A stretch of 64,000 bases of DNA, taken from NCBI GenBank assembly GCA_963710865.1, contig CAVQBR010000002.1, positions 1,488,001 to 1,552,000 on the forward strand. Reading direction: 5' to 3'. The notes below the pieces were generated by a model. It did not search any database, had not been told where the DNA came from, and saw only the letters and a list, made by a program, of their open reading frames with translations. Within the stretch, counting starts at the first letter, position 1, and every line of letters starts with the position of its first letter. Made by a program: the position numbers and the translations under genes. Source of the DNA: PRDV01 sp963710865. GTDB lineage: Bacteria > Babelota > Babeliae > Babelales > Babelaceae. Positions 43,341-52,789 of the stretch are shown one piece after another.

Positions 43341-43960
43341 ATGCTTACTAAGAACGTAGGAACAGTATTGCACTTACTAAGGAGCTCGCTTCTGAAATGT
43401 ATGCAGGGCATGCAAGTATCTGAGCATTCATTTATGGGTAAACTCATATCTGAGCATGAAACAGTCTTTGCCGCGCTTTCAAACTCAACAAAAAATGGAC
43501 AATTTCTCTTAACATAGGAAACTAGAAGATTTAAGGAAGCAGTATCCTTCCACGAGGCAAGAAGCATCCAATAAAATGCTGATGCCGCTGTTTCAAGGAT
43601 AGCCAACAAGCTCGCTCTCCCTACCGCAGCAGATGGAGGTAGATGTTTTTAAGCCTGCTTTGTTGGGAGAGGCCATCATTCAGACGTGAAGTATCAGTGG
43701 AGATGTCCAGAACACGTGAGCTGCGGGGGTCGATGAGGCGAAACTCATTTGTATTATTCTGCTGCCAGTGGAAATGTTGATGTGGTACATTTATTGTGGG
43801 CTTAGCATATCGCGGTTCAAACTGAAAGATGCATTAATCGGGGCATCGGATAAAAGGTAGTGGTGAAGATGAACGAGTTATCGATAAGTAAGCACTGCTT
43901 CTTGTAAAAAGATATGCTGACCATGCTCAATAAGCGAAATTTTGGTGTGAGAAAATGAGT
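43341..43960 (+). pseudogene. Ankyrin gene remnant in the gap before the plus-strand ankyrin array
   Basis: A GGAGA ribosome site precedes an ATG at 43341 (MLTKNVGTVLHLL), which resembles the leader of a secreted protein but stops after about 58 codons. Further on, an ANK-like fragment (AASGNVDVVHLLWA) lies near 43768-43811 in another context, with stops around it. Too decayed to annotate in detail. 43018-43340 shows nothing else. Confidence 0.45.
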
Positions 43961-43984
43961 CCAACCAGCTAAGGAGTTACGGCT

Positions 43985-45850
43985 ATGAAGAGTTTTCTAG
44001 AAAAAGTGTTCCTAATGGGATTGTTTGTTCATCAGTCATGCGCTGGTCTCGAGTATATTGCCGAACTCGAATGCGTAGTCTATAAAACTAAGAATACATA
44101 CTTTTCTCTCCTGGCAAAGAATTTGCAACATATGATCCTCGGTAAGAATCTCTTGCATTTGGCTTGTGCAGAAGGTGATCTTGAAGGAGCTAAGAGTTTG
44201 TTGCTGCAAGGATATGATAAGGAGGCACCCGACATGCATGGCAGAACCCCCCTGTATACTGCTTGTCAATATGGCCAGCGGGAAGTAGCTAAAATGTTGC
44301 TAGACAAAGGGGTTAATAAAGAACAGCGTTCTTTAAATGATATAACGCCCCTTTTTGTGGCATGCGCATACGGGCATAGTGGGGTAGTTGAGCTTTTACT
44401 CTCCGAAGGGGCAGAGAGAGACAGTTCGTGTAATGGGGTAAAGCCTTGGTTCATTGCTGCGACGAATGGTCATGTACCGATCGTAAGATTGCTTTTGACG
44501 CCGCAGGCTCGACCAGGGGGCCGTATTCGCCCAACTATTCCTTTGCCTCCTTCTGCAAGCATTCATTATTCACCCCGTGCGAGTGATGTAAGTCTGCCTC
44601 AGAGATGGGAAACTGATTCGTGGGGATCACACTTACTTTCAGCGGCAGTTGCTCAAGGAGATTTTGCAGTTGTAAAGACACTTTTACTTGCAGGTGCAAA
44701 CCCTGAGAAACCTTTACTTGATGCAGCCGAACAAGGCAGAGTCGAAATTATAAAGCTTTTGTTACTAGATCGTAAAAATGCAAATAAGGTGGATAAATAT
44801 AGCAGGACACCATTATATATAGCGGCATTGAATGGTCACTTTAATGTGGTAGAAGCATTACTAACCATTGGAGCGGATACCGAAATAGCAGGCATGCGTT
44901 TCGAAAATAAGCCCTTATATATGGATGAGGGAGGCTGTGACTGGGGCACTTCCGCTGGCTGGACACCTTTATATGTGGCGGCTGCTCGCAATCATAGAGA
45001 AATAGTGAAATTATTGTTTGAGGCTGGTGCCGATGCATGGACTCCTTTGTTTATAGCGGCAGGGAAGGGCTATCCTCGGATGGTTCGGCTGTTGCTAGAT
45101 GTTGGCGTTGATATGGATTTGGCCTCGAGCAGCGGTTGGACATCCTTATTTGTAGCGGCTGCAATGGGGCGCCTTGAGGTGGTAAGGGTATTATTACAAG
45201 CCGGTGCTGATGTTGATAGGGCAGATAAATTTGATCGGACACCCTTGAGTATAGCTTCCCAAAATGGCCATATAAAGGTGGTCGAAGCATTGAAAGAGCG
45301 TAAAGGTTCCACAGATAAAGTCACTAGTTCGCTGGCAGCTGCTGCTGCGCTAACTGGCGCTGAAGCACGAGAAATAGAGGCGAATAGATACCAGGTACCA
45401 CTACCTAAAATAATGCACCCTAGGTGGAAAGGAGCTCATTTGAGCGTGCCATTAGGGGAAGCAAAATTACTGGACATAGTTGGCGCAAAAGCATGCTTTG
45501 CCTCTCACGATGCAGTGGCACCTGCTGCTAGAAAGGGTCATCGTGAGTGGGTACAGCTTCTGTTAGCCTCAGGTGCAAGTAGGGATATTGAAGATAAAAA
45601 TGGGGTAACGACCTTAGGCGTGGCTTCTGCTGCTGAAATTATTAGTTTGCTGTCTCAAGTTGCGGTAGATGAGGATACACGTGAAGTTATGGGAAGAGAA
45701 GAGACCGCAGGGCCAGCAGATGCTGTTGCTTCGAGTACGTCCGACACGAACGAATCAGCTGCGATTAGAAATGCAGACGTATCGTCAGATAGAAACGCAC
45801 AAAGACTAGCTCTACTTCGAGAGCAGATGCGCACCAAACTATTCAAGTAG
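43985..45850 (+). CDS. Secreted ankyrin-repeat protein 1 of the plus-strand array
   Basis: 621 residues; ribosome site AAGGAG; signal peptide MKSFLEKVFLMGLFVHQSCAG. A pre-ANK block (TYFSLLAKNLQHMILG) shared by four array proteins precedes about 11 ANK repeats in two clusters with unusual loop insertions (RPGGRIRPTIPLPPSASIHY near residue 180; ENKPLYMDEGGCDWGT near 310). The C-terminal 90 residues are a charged, Ser/Thr/Glu-rich tail with AIRNADVSSDRNAQRLALL, a diverged form of the tail of its relatives. A host-directed protein-binding effector is inferred. Confidence 0.88.
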   Translation: MKSFLEKVFLMGLFVHQSCAGLEYIAELECVVYKTKNTYFSLLAKNLQHMILGKNLLHLACAEGDLEGAKSLLLQGYDKEAPDMHGRTPLYTACQYGQREVAKMLLDKGVNKEQRSLNDITPLFVACAYGHSGVVELLLSEGAERDSSCNGVKPWFIAATNGHVPIVRLLLTPQARPGGRIRPTIPLPPSASIHYSPRASDVSLPQRWETDSWGSHLLSAAVAQGDFAVVKTLLLAGANPEKPLLDAAEQGRVEIIKLLLLDRKNANKVDKYSRTPLYIAALNGHFNVVEALLTIGADTEIAGMRFENKPLYMDEGGCDWGTSAGWTPLYVAAARNHREIVKLLFEAGADAWTPLFIAAGKGYPRMVRLLLDVGVDMDLASSSGWTSLFVAAAMGRLEVVRVLLQAGADVDRADKFDRTPLSIASQNGHIKVVEALKERKGSTDKVTSSLAAAAALTGAEAREIEANRYQVPLPKIMHPRWKGAHLSVPLGEAKLLDIVGAKACFASHDAVAPAARKGHREWVQLLLASGASRDIEDKNGVTTLGVASAAEIISLLSQVAVDEDTREVMGREETAGPADAVASSTSDTNESAAIRNADVSSDRNAQRLALLREQMRTKLFK

Positions 45851-45918
45851 CGAGGTAGGGCAGAAAATTACGGGGAAAAGGTGAATGTTAAACAACGAAG
45901 AATAGTGAGAGGAAGAGG

Positions 45919-48858
45919 ATGAGAATCGGTTTTAAAAGCTTACTGATAGTTGGATTGTTGTACTGCGTGCCAGCGGTTGGAATGGTTCAAACGAGGCAAT
46001 CTGTCTATCAAATTAAAACATTGGCATCCGAACTGTTAACAATACCTAGCTTAAAAGAGCTTTTTTGTTCCCAAGCTAGTTACTTTTACGGTGTCCCTCC
46101 AGACATATTAGGCATTGTATGTGATGTGTTAAGAAACGAAGCTAGACGAGAAGCGATCAATTTATATATTGACTGTGTGAGTGAGCTGAATGCTTCAGGC
46201 CTAGTTAGTTTCGATTGGGAAACAGATGATTACTCAGATGAAGCTCTTAGAAAGGCATTGCTTAGGCGATGTAACGGGGAAAGCAATCACGTTATTCTTT
46301 GCCTTGTTATACGTGTAGGGCTTGGTCCTGCGGTAAAGACTCTTTTAACAGCGATAGAGGATATAAATACATCGGTGAAAGACATAAAATCAGTTATTTT
46401 GCCAGCTACTAGTAGCAGTGGGGTAAAAGAAGAATATACGACATCGCATTTGCTTGCTGCTATTGAACGTGCTTCTTGGCGGGATGATGATACCACCTAT
46501 TTAGAGATTGTTAAGCTACTATTAGCAGCAGGGGCAGATGTGCGTAAAACTGATAGTAATGGTTATACGCCTTTATTGAGAGCATCTGAAGGTTCTAATG
46601 TGAGGCTGGTAGAGTTGTTATTAGATAGAGGTGCGCGTGATGATATACATAAGGCAAATAATAATGGCGATACTCCTTTACATGCGGCATGTGGTGAAAC
46701 GAGTAGTATGACGTTGATTCAGTTGTTATTAGATGCAGGTGCTAAAACAGATATACATAACACAAATAGGAATGGGGATACTCCTTTACATAGAGCATGT
46801 ACTGGAACGATTAGCCTGTGGATGATCCAGTTGTTGTTAGACACAGGTGCTCAAGCCGATATGCATAAAGCAAATAATAATGGAGATACTCCTTTACATA
46901 GAGCATGTAGAGAAGTATCTGAGCTGAAATCGATTCAATTGTTATTAAATTCGGGAGCAGTTGACGATATAAATACTGCTAATAGCGATGGCGATACTCC
47001 GCTCCATATAGCCTGCAAAAGATCTGATCCGGAGTTTTCGCTAAGCGCAGGGGTGGGGAAAGAGGAACTTATTGAGCTGGCGTTGATCCAGTTGTTAGTA
47101 GATTCTGGAGCTGAAATAAAGAGAGTAAATGCTCGTGGAAATACGCCTTTGCATATAGTATGTAACGGATTTGATCCGAGCTTAATTAATTACTTAGTGA
47201 AGAAAGGCTCAGATGTCAATGAACTTGATGGATGGGGCTTGACTACCTTGGATTTGGTCATAGTAGGTCGTCCATTCAATGAAAAGGTTATTCAGCCATT
47301 GCTGAATGCAGGTGCTGATGTACATAAAGTCACTGAACCCGATGCTCTGTTATGTTTAGCAGTACATTTTGGCTATTGGCAATTATTAGCATCGTATGTG
47401 GAGCTCGGTGGAGATGTAAACCGGGCTAACAGTGACGGATTAACCCCATTGTTCATTGCAGCTAAGAAAGGACATGTGTTAGTGGTCAATGAATTGTTGA
47501 GGTTGGGTTCTACTGTAGAAGTCACCTCGACAAATGGAGAAACGCCACTCTTCACTGCCGCTCACAATGGCCATGTCGCGGTCGTTGTTTCATTGCTGCA
47601 AGCGGGTGCCGATAGGGTAAGTCCGCTCTTCATTGCAGCACGGACCGGGCATGAACAAGTAGTAAGGTTGTTATTGTCAGATGATGCAGATCAGGCTACG
47701 AAAGATGCTCTGCTGTTAAGTGCCGCGCAGCATGGCTGTGAGACAGTTGTGGCCCTGTTATTGGAAGCTGGCGCAAATAAGGATAGCGATACTGCAGGTG
47801 GGGTAACTCCGCTCTTAATGGCATTGCAAAGAGGGCATGGAGCAGTGGTAAATTTGTTGATCGGTGATATTTCAGACAAACTTGATACTGAGGGCCATAG
47901 ATTATTATGTGCAGCGGTTCAACATGGTCACGTTTCCTTGGTCGATGTTTTAGTGAAAGCGGGTGTTGACGTGGAGCGGGTCGATGAGATGGGTTATACA
48001 CCATTATGCATCGCAGCTCGCTGTAATCGCGAGGCAGCAGTGAGCTTCTTATTAAAGTTGGGAGTAGATAGAAACAAGGCTACACTTGATGGCTTTAGCC
48101 CTTTATTTATAGCTGCACAATTGGGCCATGTTGGGGTTGTCGATATGTTGTTGAAAGCAGAGGTAGATAGGGATAGAGCTCGATCTGATGGAACAACTCC
48201 TTTGTTTATTGCAGTACAAGAAGGCCGCAGTAAAGTGGTTGAATCTTTCTTGAGATGTGGCTCAGATAAAGATACAACAGATAGGAACGGAATGACACTG
48301 CTCGGCGAGGCTGCGTATAGGGGTTTTGTCCCGATAGTTGAATTGCTACTGCGCTTTCAGGCTGATACCAATAAGGGCACGAACAATGGAGCGACCCCAT
48401 TGTTTATTGCAGCACGAAAAGGCAATCATGAAATAGTTACTTTGCTATTGGCAGCAGGTGCTGATACAGACAAGGCTCGGAAGGACGGAGCAACGCCTTT
48501 ATATTGCGCAGCTGAGGAAGGTCGTGAGAAAGTAGTTCGCATACTGTTAGACGCTGGTGCAAATCATGAACTATTGTGCAATGGCCTCAGTCCATTAGCA
48601 ATCGCATTGCAAAAAGGTCATGCACGTGTGGCTGAGCTGCTTTGCGAATCAACAGGAGAAGTTTTAAGAAGTGGGCAGTCAAGAACTGCAGAGAGAGCAG
48701 AACTGTTCGATAATAATAAAAAAAAACAATGTTTGTCAGAAAGTCAGCATAACGATTATAGAGGGGCTGAGCAAGTTGGCTTTCAAAAAGTTCGTGGAAC
48801 GAGAGATGCTGAAGAAGCTGGATTATATGAAAGCAAAGCAAAACGACCGGCTGTTTGA
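45919..48858 (+). CDS. Secreted ankyrin-repeat protein 2 of the array
   Basis: 979 residues; ribosome site GAGGA; signal peptide MRIGFKSLLIVGLLYCVPAVG. A ~150-residue pre-ANK region contains SYFYGVPPDILGIVCDVLRN, an F-box-like stretch, then about 20 ANK repeats. Repeats 3-6 have an abnormal period of about 36 residues (NNNGDTPLHAACGETSSMTL and three similar), others 33. The tail ends EEAGLYESKAKRPAV, basic and near-identical to that of protein 6. The abnormal repeats look like a recent local expansion. Confidence 0.88.
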   Translation: MRIGFKSLLIVGLLYCVPAVGMVQTRQSVYQIKTLASELLTIPSLKELFCSQASYFYGVPPDILGIVCDVLRNEARREAINLYIDCVSELNASGLVSFDWETDDYSDEALRKALLRRCNGESNHVILCLVIRVGLGPAVKTLLTAIEDINTSVKDIKSVILPATSSSGVKEEYTTSHLLAAIERASWRDDDTTYLEIVKLLLAAGADVRKTDSNGYTPLLRASEGSNVRLVELLLDRGARDDIHKANNNGDTPLHAACGETSSMTLIQLLLDAGAKTDIHNTNRNGDTPLHRACTGTISLWMIQLLLDTGAQADMHKANNNGDTPLHRACREVSELKSIQLLLNSGAVDDINTANSDGDTPLHIACKRSDPEFSLSAGVGKEELIELALIQLLVDSGAEIKRVNARGNTPLHIVCNGFDPSLINYLVKKGSDVNELDGWGLTTLDLVIVGRPFNEKVIQPLLNAGADVHKVTEPDALLCLAVHFGYWQLLASYVELGGDVNRANSDGLTPLFIAAKKGHVLVVNELLRLGSTVEVTSTNGETPLFTAAHNGHVAVVVSLLQAGADRVSPLFIAARTGHEQVVRLLLSDDADQATKDALLLSAAQHGCETVVALLLEAGANKDSDTAGGVTPLLMALQRGHGAVVNLLIGDISDKLDTEGHRLLCAAVQHGHVSLVDVLVKAGVDVERVDEMGYTPLCIAARCNREAAVSFLLKLGVDRNKATLDGFSPLFIAAQLGHVGVVDMLLKAEVDRDRARSDGTTPLFIAVQEGRSKVVESFLRCGSDKDTTDRNGMTLLGEAAYRGFVPIVELLLRFQADTNKGTNNGATPLFIAARKGNHEIVTLLLAAGADTDKARKDGATPLYCAAEEGREKVVRILLDAGANHELLCNGLSPLAIALQKGHARVAELLCESTGEVLRSGQSRTAERAELFDNNKKKQCLSESQHNDYRGAEQVGFQKVRGTRDAEEAGLYESKAKRPAV

Positions 48859-49005
48859 TTATCTGATGGATCTTGATTAGGGCAATATTTTGAAGGTATT
48901 TGATTGTTGGCCTATTGCGGGGCTACGAATGTGTTACCAGTGGGAGTTCAACCGTTATCGCTTAACGAGATTGCTTACACATCATTATTTACAACGGAAT
49001 CGTGT

Positions 49006-51231
49006 ATGAAGTTCTTAGTAAGAAGCGCTCTCGGGTTAGGATTGCTAATCTTTAAGGCTTGTAATAGTGTTGATCCTGAATCACTTGAGAAAGTGCTGCA
49101 GGATCCTTCTACACGATTCGCGCTATTGCCACGGGAATTGCATTGCATGATCTTAGGCACGACTTTGTTACATGTGGCCTGTAGAGAAGGTGCGCTTGAA
49201 CGAGTTGAGAACTACTTGTTAGAGGGGCTCGATAAAAATGCAGTTGATATATTTGGAAGAACTCCTCTCTATCTCGCTTGCCAAAATGGTCAGGTCAAAG
49301 TAGTTGATTCTCTGTTGAAGCATGGGGTGAATACTACGCAGGCTACTACTAATGGGCTGACTTCCTTTTTTGTAGCTTGTATTTACGGTCATAGCGAGGT
49401 TGTTGAGTTGTTATTGAAAAAAGAGGTAGATGGGGCCGGTAGTTGTAATGCTATTACGCCCTTATTTGCAGCATGTGAAAACGGTCATACGAGGGTAGTT
49501 GAATTGCTATTATCGAGAACTGAAGACAGAGATAGGCCTTGTAAGGGAGTAAAACCATGGTTTATAGCAGCGAAGAATGGGCATCACGAAGTGCTAAAAT
49601 TGTTATTAAGAGAATGTGCTAATCACAATACTTCGAAACTGATGGCCGAGGCAGCTCGTGCCGGTGATTCAGACGTAGTAAAGGCATTGCTTGCAGCGAG
49701 TATCGAAAAAAATAAGGAAAATGAACTTGCTTCTTTGCCCTTGAAAATAGCAGCCGAGAATGGTTATTTAGAAGTGGTTCGAATTCTTTTAGGAGTGAGT
49801 ATTAATTTTGATAAAGCTGGCAATGATGGGCGAACACCCCTGTTTGCAGCAGCTGAGAATGGTCATATAGAGGTGGTAAACTTATTGTTAGAGGCGGGTG
49901 CTGATTTTGAGAAGGCTACTGATGATGGGCGAACATCGTTGTTTGCAGCAGCTGAGAATGGCCATACAAAAGTGGTAAACTTATTGTTAGAGGCAGGTGC
50001 AAATATGTATGAAGCTAATGAGAATGGAGACACTATTTGTTTTGCAGCCGCTGAAAATGGGCATAAGGAGGTGGTAAAAATCTTCTTAGTAGCAGGTATG
50101 AATAAGGATATGATTGATAAATATGGTCGGACACTCTTATATACAGCAGCTGAGAATGGTCATGTTGAGATGGTTGATATGTTATTATCTGTTGATGCTG
50201 ACGTGGATATGGGTACTATTAAACGTGAAAACACACCATTGCACATTGCTGCTCAGAATGGGCATGTAAATGTTATTCGCTTATTGTTACGTAACAACAC
50301 GGATATTAATCAGTTAAATTGTGATGGAGAAACGGCTTTGTTTATAGCAGCCGAGCGTGGCCAATTAGATGTAGTAGAATTCTTGTTAATGGCTGGTGCA
50401 GATAGGAATAAGACCAATAACTTAGGTTGTACACCTGCTTCGAAAGCAATGATGAAAGGGCATAAAGAAGTAATGAGATTATTATTTGAAAATGCTGTAG
50501 ATCGAGATTTGGATGACCAGGTCAATGATGATTTCTGTTTCTTTCGTGATGAATCGCCTGTGTACCGAGCTGCTCAAAAGGGATATGTCGATGCTGTTCG
50601 CTTATTGTTGCGAGAAAAAACTGATGGTAATAAATTAGGTCGCAATGGCGAAACGCCAGTGTTAGCTGAAAAAGGTTATGACGAAGTGATAGAATGTTTA
50701 TTGCGTGCAGATGTAACTATCACTGATGATAATAACTGGACTCAATCATTTGTAGCAGCTTTTCCAGGTCATACGAGAGTGGCACGATTATTTGATGCGG
50801 GTGTAGATAAGGGTAGGTCAACTAAGAATAATTTGACGCCAATATCGATAGCAGGTCAGATGGAGATGGCTGCAGACGCTGATTTAGAGACGTCATTTAA
50901 TAGCGCAGCCGCTGATCTGCTCGGTTTCTTTTCACTGATAGTAGCGTATCAGGAAAGGGACATACAGGCGACGAATGAGCAGCAAAAGAATCTAATCGAT
51001 ATCAAATCGGTACATACTGATACACCAGCTTCTTTTACCGAAACTGATGGTCTCGTGCCCGTAGCTCATAATCCGGCAGTGATAAGAACTGCCGAAGAAG
51101 CTGATTTACCAAACAAAACTGCAAAAAAACAGAGATCTTTACCTGCGAGATTTGACAATGTTAGCGATAATGCTATTAATAGTGGTGTAGTGCTGAAGAT
51201 TAAAGCAGTAAATTCCGCCAAGCTTGAATGA
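49006..51231 (+). CDS. Secreted ankyrin-repeat protein 3 of the array
   Basis: 741 residues from the ATG at 49006 (MKFLVRSALGLGLLIFKACN), which opens a signal peptide; a further 34 upstream codons are hydrophilic, with no ribosome site, and are rejected. The ribosome site here is weak (GGAATCG). Pre-ANK block RFALLPRELHCMILGTTLLH, then about 15 ANK repeats. Two adjacent repeats (49825-49923 and 49924-50022) are nearly identical 99-nt units, a recent duplication. After the repeats there is a ~150-residue non-ANK tail with RTAEEADLPNKTAKKQR, the basic C-terminal motif. No stop or frameshift seen. Confidence 0.87.
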   Translation: MKFLVRSALGLGLLIFKACNSVDPESLEKVLQDPSTRFALLPRELHCMILGTTLLHVACREGALERVENYLLEGLDKNAVDIFGRTPLYLACQNGQVKVVDSLLKHGVNTTQATTNGLTSFFVACIYGHSEVVELLLKKEVDGAGSCNAITPLFAACENGHTRVVELLLSRTEDRDRPCKGVKPWFIAAKNGHHEVLKLLLRECANHNTSKLMAEAARAGDSDVVKALLAASIEKNKENELASLPLKIAAENGYLEVVRILLGVSINFDKAGNDGRTPLFAAAENGHIEVVNLLLEAGADFEKATDDGRTSLFAAAENGHTKVVNLLLEAGANMYEANENGDTICFAAAENGHKEVVKIFLVAGMNKDMIDKYGRTLLYTAAENGHVEMVDMLLSVDADVDMGTIKRENTPLHIAAQNGHVNVIRLLLRNNTDINQLNCDGETALFIAAERGQLDVVEFLLMAGADRNKTNNLGCTPASKAMMKGHKEVMRLLFENAVDRDLDDQVNDDFCFFRDESPVYRAAQKGYVDAVRLLLREKTDGNKLGRNGETPVLAEKGYDEVIECLLRADVTITDDNNWTQSFVAAFPGHTRVARLFDAGVDKGRSTKNNLTPISIAGQMEMAADADLETSFNSAAADLLGFFSLIVAYQERDIQATNEQQKNLIDIKSVHTDTPASFTETDGLVPVAHNPAVIRTAEEADLPNKTAKKQRSLPARFDNVSDNAINSGVVLKIKAVNSAKLE
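49825..50022 (+). repeat. Recent 99-bp tandem duplication of one ankyrin repeat
   Basis: Two successive copies of 99 nt, differing at only a few positions, each encoding one ANK repeat (GRTPLFAAAENGHIEVVNLL and GRTSLFAAAENGHTKVVNLL). Confidence 0.85.
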
Positions 51232-51332
51232 TAACTCTTTCAACAAAAGGGGATGTTGACAAGCCCCAGACTGAGAATAAAATAAATGACCGACAAAAGT
51301 AGTTCAGAATCAATTTTCGGATAAGGAAATTC

Positions 51333-52727
51333 ATGATTAAAACCATACACCTAGTTGCACTGCTTCAGGTAATTGTAGGGGAAAAAATCTTTTGTATGAC
51401 CGAGCTGTTTGTGACTGAAAAGTATGTTGCCACAATTCTTTCACAAGATGGTAGCTACTTTTCCAATATCCCATTTCCTCAAAGTATGAGACAGTCCATT
51501 GCAAACACTAAAAGAATAATCTATGATTACACGGTTTTTTCAATACTGAGTGAACAAGCCTCAGCTGGAGAAGCTATCGAAGCTGCCAATTTTTCGGCGC
51601 GATCTGGTTTGCCCATTGATAAAGTTACTAGGTACGGTCAAACATTGCTGCATGAAGCTGCTGCTCAAGGCGATGCGAAATTGACTGCATTCTTGATAGA
51701 TATTGGTATGCAAAAGGACCAAGTTGATACGTATGGCCAAACACCACTGTTTTTAGCTATACTTGGCGGCCATGGTCAGGTCGTCGCGCTTCTTTTGAAT
51801 TCCGGTGCTGATTGTAAGCGAAGAAACAACCGATACCTCCACCTTGCTGCAAGTAAAGGACATAGAGACATAGTTGAATTGTTGATTCGCGCTGACGCTG
51901 ATAAAGATGCATTGTTTGTCGATGTCGATGATGGTAGAGCGCCTTTACATGTAGCAGTCTGCAGAGGGGATGCTGCCCTCGTAGACTTGTTATTGCAAGC
52001 CGGTGCAAAACCAGGTGTCCGTACATCAGAAGGAAAAACGGCATTATTTTTGGCTGTAGAACATGCAAGCACCAACCCTCATGCAGTTGAGGTTGTTAGA
52101 CTCTTGCTTAGGGCGGGCGCCATTCCAGAAGAGAGAGTTCGCATTCGTTCATTTTCACCTTTTACTCCTCAAGATCATTTTCACCAACGCGTGTCACTTA
52201 ACCTGTCATCACCACGAGGCGACAGGGTGATGCCGGAGGCACCGAGGCCGAGTGCTAGGTACCTGACCCCATTAGATAGAGCAAATGAGTTGGGTCATGC
52301 TGAAATAGTTAGCTTATTGGTAACGGCATGTGCTGCGAGAGAACGTAATAGTTTAGCATTATTGATCGCAGCAAAAGAAGGAGACGCTCAAACCATACTT
52401 ACGCTGCTGCAGCAGGGTGCTGATATAGAAAAAAGTACCGCTGACAGGGAAACAGCTCTTTTTCTCGCTGCACAAAATGGTCGTGTGAATGCCGTTTGTG
52501 TATTGTTAGGAGCTGGTGCTAACAAAAACAAAGCCGCGTCTAATGGATCTACACCACTCTATAGCGCCGCTCTGAACGGCTATGCTCGAGTAGTCTACCA
52601 ATTGATAAAAGCTGGTGCAGACACAGATATGCCTGCATCGAATGGAAAAACGCCACTATTTATGGCTTCCAGACATGGACATGCTGAAGTGGTTGAATTA
52701 TTAATGAATGCTGGTGCTAGTCTCTAA
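51333..52727 (+). CDS. Secreted ankyrin-repeat protein 4, type B (no tail)
   Basis: 464 residues; ribosome site AAGGAAATTC; signal peptide MIKTIHLVALLQVIVGEKIFC. Its pre-ANK block SYFSNIPFPQSMRQ is a diverged form of the YFSLLPREL region, then about nine ANK repeats. It ends inside an ANK repeat (LLMNAGASL), with no charged tail. Its leader and pre-ANK block align with the 395-residue protein at 59892, so these two form a second subfamily. Confidence 0.87.
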   Translation: MIKTIHLVALLQVIVGEKIFCMTELFVTEKYVATILSQDGSYFSNIPFPQSMRQSIANTKRIIYDYTVFSILSEQASAGEAIEAANFSARSGLPIDKVTRYGQTLLHEAAAQGDAKLTAFLIDIGMQKDQVDTYGQTPLFLAILGGHGQVVALLLNSGADCKRRNNRYLHLAASKGHRDIVELLIRADADKDALFVDVDDGRAPLHVAVCRGDAALVDLLLQAGAKPGVRTSEGKTALFLAVEHASTNPHAVEVVRLLLRAGAIPEERVRIRSFSPFTPQDHFHQRVSLNLSSPRGDRVMPEAPRPSARYLTPLDRANELGHAEIVSLLVTACAARERNSLALLIAAKEGDAQTILTLLQQGADIEKSTADRETALFLAAQNGRVNAVCVLLGAGANKNKAASNGSTPLYSAALNGYARVVYQLIKAGADTDMPASNGKTPLFMASRHGHAEVVELLMNAGASL

Positions 52728-52789
52728 GTACAGGTGAGACTACTTAAAGTGACCGGTACAATATAGTTAACAGATTTCAGGAGGGTGCG

